Shown: in pieces, positions 61,846 to 64,000 of the stretch
How positions within the stretch are numbered: position 1 is the first letter of the stretch
Layout of the letters: each line of letters begins with the position of its first letter
Source: Batillaria attramentaria
Lineage: Eukaryota > Mollusca > Gastropoda > Batillariidae
Assembly: GCA_018292915.2 (NCBI GenBank)
Contig: JACVVK020000149.1
Location: 342,001 to 406,000 of the forward strand
DNA: 64,000 bases
Direction of reading: 5' to 3'
The notes under the pieces: generated by a model
What the model saw: only the letters and a program-made list of their open reading frames with translations
Databases searched by the model: none
What the model was told of the DNA's origin: nothing
Made by a program: the position numbers and the translations under genes

Positions 61846-62089
61846 TTAACTCATTCTACCCTGCGCCCGAGTAGAGCTCGGGCGGCCTTGCCTGCACTGT
61901 CAGCCTGCGCCCGAGCTGTACTCGTGCGTGAAACTCGTTTCGCGAAACCGGTTCGTTTGCGGTAAAAGCTAATTTAAGAAACAATCCAAGGGAAGTAACT
62001 CGTACTCTACTTCCTTCCTGTTCGACACACGTTTGAAAATTTGACGCAGAGCGTTTTTCTGGCGAGTATTTGACGGATTTGTGGGCGCT

Positions 62090-62722
62090 ATGTCCAACCA
62101 TCGGCGCCTGACTGCCAAGCAAGTGGCAGATGAGATATTTATGGACTCGGATTCCGATTTTGAGCCTGAAAGTTTTGAAATATCGTCGAATTCAACCGTG
62201 GACGAAGACGACGACTTGACTGCTGAAAGCGTGGAGAATGGAGGTGATGAAGCTGAAGTTTTCCTTCGGGAAAGTAACTGTTTGCAACCTTCTACGTCAG
62301 GTGGGCGTGGCCGAAAACGCTTACATCAAAATGTACAACAACACAACGCTTCAGACACTGAAAGTGAACAAGAAAACTTTGTTCCACAGACTGTAAACAG
62401 ACCTGTTAGAGGACAGACAAGGGGTAGAGGGAGAGCAAGGAGACAAGTTCAAGCAAGAGAAAACTGTCTGAATCAGCCGGATGAAGATGCAGGCTGGAGT
62501 ACTGAAGACAGGGAACCACAACTTGTCAACTTTTCTGGTGATCCTGGCGATCCTGGCATCCAAGAGTGCAGTGAAGGAGCAGCTGAACCTGGAGTTTTGA
62601 GTGCAAATTATCTCACCTGTGAGTGTGACACTGACAGTGCTTTGACTTTCTCAGTTTCTGTGAGACAATTTTTCATACCCAGGATTCATAAACTTTCATG
62701 GAACTGTGTAAGGAATCTGTGA
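62090..62722 (+). pseudogene. piggyBac N-terminal ORF
   Basis: The ATG at 62090 gives MSNHRRLTAKQVADEIFMDS and DSDFEPESFEISSNSTVDED, the acidic N-terminus usual in piggyBac proteins. Then come an Arg-rich part (RGQTRGRGRARRQVQA) and REPQLVNFSGDPGDPGIQ, which corresponds to the F-x-G-x-P-G-I block that starts the DDE_Tnp_1_7 domain. The reading continues only to 62720, without catalytic blocks. Confidence 0.65.
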
Positions 62723-63270
62723 ACTGTGAGGATTGCTCATAGACAAAGTGTGCAATTTTGGTGGCAGTGAGTGAGTGACAAACTGTGTTTCTGCCAAACT
62801 GACTTCAGGACAGTTCATGTGTTGTTTACACAATGTCTGTCAGAGGAGCATGCGTGTTTATGACTGGAGTATGTGCAAAATTTCTGAACAGGAAGATGTA
62901 AGGTAAGAGATAAATGATCTTTTATTCAGCATGCCTTTGTGTTGTTCTATACGTGTTTCGAGCTGCATGATGCTACAAGTCTTCTTAGTCAACACCACAA
63001 ACAGTTGTACACATTTTACACAAATCTGCATTTCACATTCTCATAAAAACAAAACCAATGCACTAAACAATACCAAAATCAAGTATAACATACAACAAAT
63101 ACTTGTTGGTCAAAGTGTAAATTTTGGTGGATGTAGGATATAAACTTTTTGAGTTACAGGCTTTTTAGTGGAGTGACTGCAATTTCTTAGCAGTACAGCT
63201 GAGACCCCCCCCCCCCCCCCCCCAGGCTGGGGAGGCTGCTTAGCCTGTTATGGCTCAGGGTAGAAAAGGG
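62723..63270. other. 3' part of the piggyBac-like element
   Basis: No coding block, and a C tract at 63207-63223. It ends in the right terminal repeat. Confidence 0.5.
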
Positions 63271-63305
63271 TTAATCCCGTTCTGGCTCAGAAGAAAAATA
63301 GTATT

Positions 63306-63528
63306 TTGAAATCTGGCTGTGCGGATGGTGTGAATGCAGACAGATTCATCCAATCTGAAGGTTCGACTGATATGAAATACTGTATTTGTCAAGGACCTGA
63401 CGACGGAAGGATGATAGCATGTGATTACTGTGATAGTTGGTACTGTCTTGCCATTACACCAGAGGAAGCACAACAGATATTTTCATTTGTCCAAATTGTA
63501 AGGATAAGTGAAAGGTGTTGCTCTTCTA
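63306..63528 (+). pseudogene. PHD-finger fragment
   Basis: The frame reads MKYCICQGPDDGRMIACDYC, then DSWYC and LAITPEEAQQIF. The C-x-C … C-x2-C start of a PHD finger is present, but the His and neighbouring Cys are lost in a short deletion (WYC-LAIT instead of WYH-x-x-C-LAIT). A one-base slip near 63478 hides the ICPNCKDK end. PHD fingers read histone tails; this copy cannot fold normally. They occur at piggyBac and other transposase C-termini as well as in host genes. Confidence 0.6.
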
Positions 63529-63600
63529 GTTAGTTAGTTATTTAGGGCTTAACGCCGCGCAAGCAACAAAGACTATTTCGCGGCTAGCACAGTCCCATCA
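63529..63600 (-). mobile_element. 72-bp LINE-A tail with 12-bp TSD
   Basis: GTTAG repeats, hairpin, CTAGCACAGTCCCATCA. Perfect repeats GTTGCTCTTCTA at 63517-63528 and 63601-63612. Confidence 0.9.
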
Positions 63601-63639
63601 GTTGCTCTTCTAATTTCAGACGCATTCTGTTTATTGCAG

Positions 63640-63976
63640 GAGTATGGCCAGCGCAAGCGGCGGTGACCCTGGTGGTGGGAAGGCACCACGGGGGAACAAG
63701 GGAGACTCGGGTGATGGCAATTCCTCACCAGGGACCCCAAAGAACTCCCGTGGTAAACTTCTACCACAACCTAGAGGGGCTCCTGAAGGTGACAAACGTG
63801 CACCTCAGGAAAACCCTCGTTCCAGAAGGGACAGAGGGGCTCTTGGCGGTGATAATCGTTCACCCCAGGAAAACCCTAGTTCCAGAAAAAGACCGGGAAC
63901 TAGCGGGGACTCGGGAAGGTGCACAGAGATCACCAAAGGAGACCCAGGGACCTCAGACTCAGAGCAAGAAGAGTGA
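63640..63976 (+). CDS. Possible low-complexity exon after the PHD fragment
   Basis: Following TTATTGCAG, an ATG at 63644 opens MASASGGDPGGGKAPRGNKG and a Gly/Pro/Ser/Arg-rich, highly charged stretch with repeated RSPQENPSSRK-like units, ending GTSDSEQEE and stop. The other frames are also long and repetitive, so the correct frame is uncertain. No domain recognised. Confidence 0.3.
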
Positions 63977-64000
63977 TCGAGTCTCACGACAACGGCTCTT

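Larger units (their letters stand above)
61850..63270 (+). mobile_element. piggyBac-like element between TTAA sites
   Basis: TTAA at 61846-61849 and 63271-63274. The left end CTCATTCTACCCTGCGCCC and the inverted right end CCCTTTTCTACCCTGAGCC share TTCTACCCTG. Inside is a piggyBac N-terminal ORF. Size (1.4 kb) and lack of a catalytic domain make it non-autonomous. The imperfect termini suggest an older insertion than 52222-54079. Confidence 0.65.

Overview
The window is a eukaryotic, transposon-saturated stretch with no convincing single-copy host gene that is complete. Spliced relic genes with GT/AG introns, microsatellite-rich spacers, tRNA-derived SINEs, RNase H-bearing LINEs, an RTE-type LINE, Ty3/Gypsy elements, and piggyBac, Harbinger, pogo, hAT, ISL2EU-like and Mutator-like/YqaJ relics all point to a metazoan. 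The mix resembles marine invertebrates, most likely a mollusc such as a gastropod. That assignment is an inference from element content, not from a marker gene.

Layout. 0-2.2 kb: a LINE end, a hAT relic and a Myb/SANT relic. 2.6-4.6 kb: a pogo/Tigger relic (-). 5.5-7.5 kb: a tRNA-SINE, an ISL2EU-like relic and a piggyBac relic. 8.1-10.5 kb: a Gypsy element rearranged around inverted LTR pieces. 11.3-14.9 kb: Myb/SANT, piggyBac C-terminal and MADF exons. 15.3-24 kb: an unidentified spliced gene relic with three coding minisatellites (15, 21 and 8 codons), partly duplicated and broken by LINE and SINE copies. 24.1-27.2 kb: a long LTR carrying a well-preserved two-exon gene with a P2RX7-C-like cysteine domain, and a 121-base G tract. 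27.5-29.3 kb: a piggyBac relic. 29.9-30.9 kb: YqaJ nuclease. 31.3-34.7 kb: a PC4-domain gene and a protein-primed-type DNA polymerase B relic. 34.8-40.2 kb: Mutator-like transposase, unknown exon and SWIM-YqaJ. 40.3-41.9 kb: a Harbinger pair. 42.2-46.3 kb: C2H2, THAP and Mutator-like fragments. 46.4-52.2 kb: the 3' half of a Gypsy element with a 2.4-kb LTR. 52.2-54.1 kb: a piggyBac with both ends. 54.1-58.1 kb: YqaJ, BED-like and Harbinger fragments. 58.1-61.4 kb: an apparently complete RTE-like LINE. 61.6-64 kb: a Gypsy remnant, a second piggyBac with TTAA ends, and PHD-finger fragments.

The unifying feature is a family of insertions that starts, on the + strand, with TTAG or GAGT repeats followed by a conserved hairpin (stem GCCGCG/CGCGGC). 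They are the 3' ends of at least three related RNase H LINE subfamilies (called A, B and C here), read on the minus strand, plus a tRNA-headed SINE that borrows the B tail. About 30 copies occur, nearly all in the same orientation. Many are only 39-81 bp long, consist of little more than the hairpin and tail repeat, and still carry 12-16 bp target-site duplications. They interrupt the reading frames of most other elements here, which gives a relative chronology: the DNA transposons are older and the LINE-tail insertions younger.
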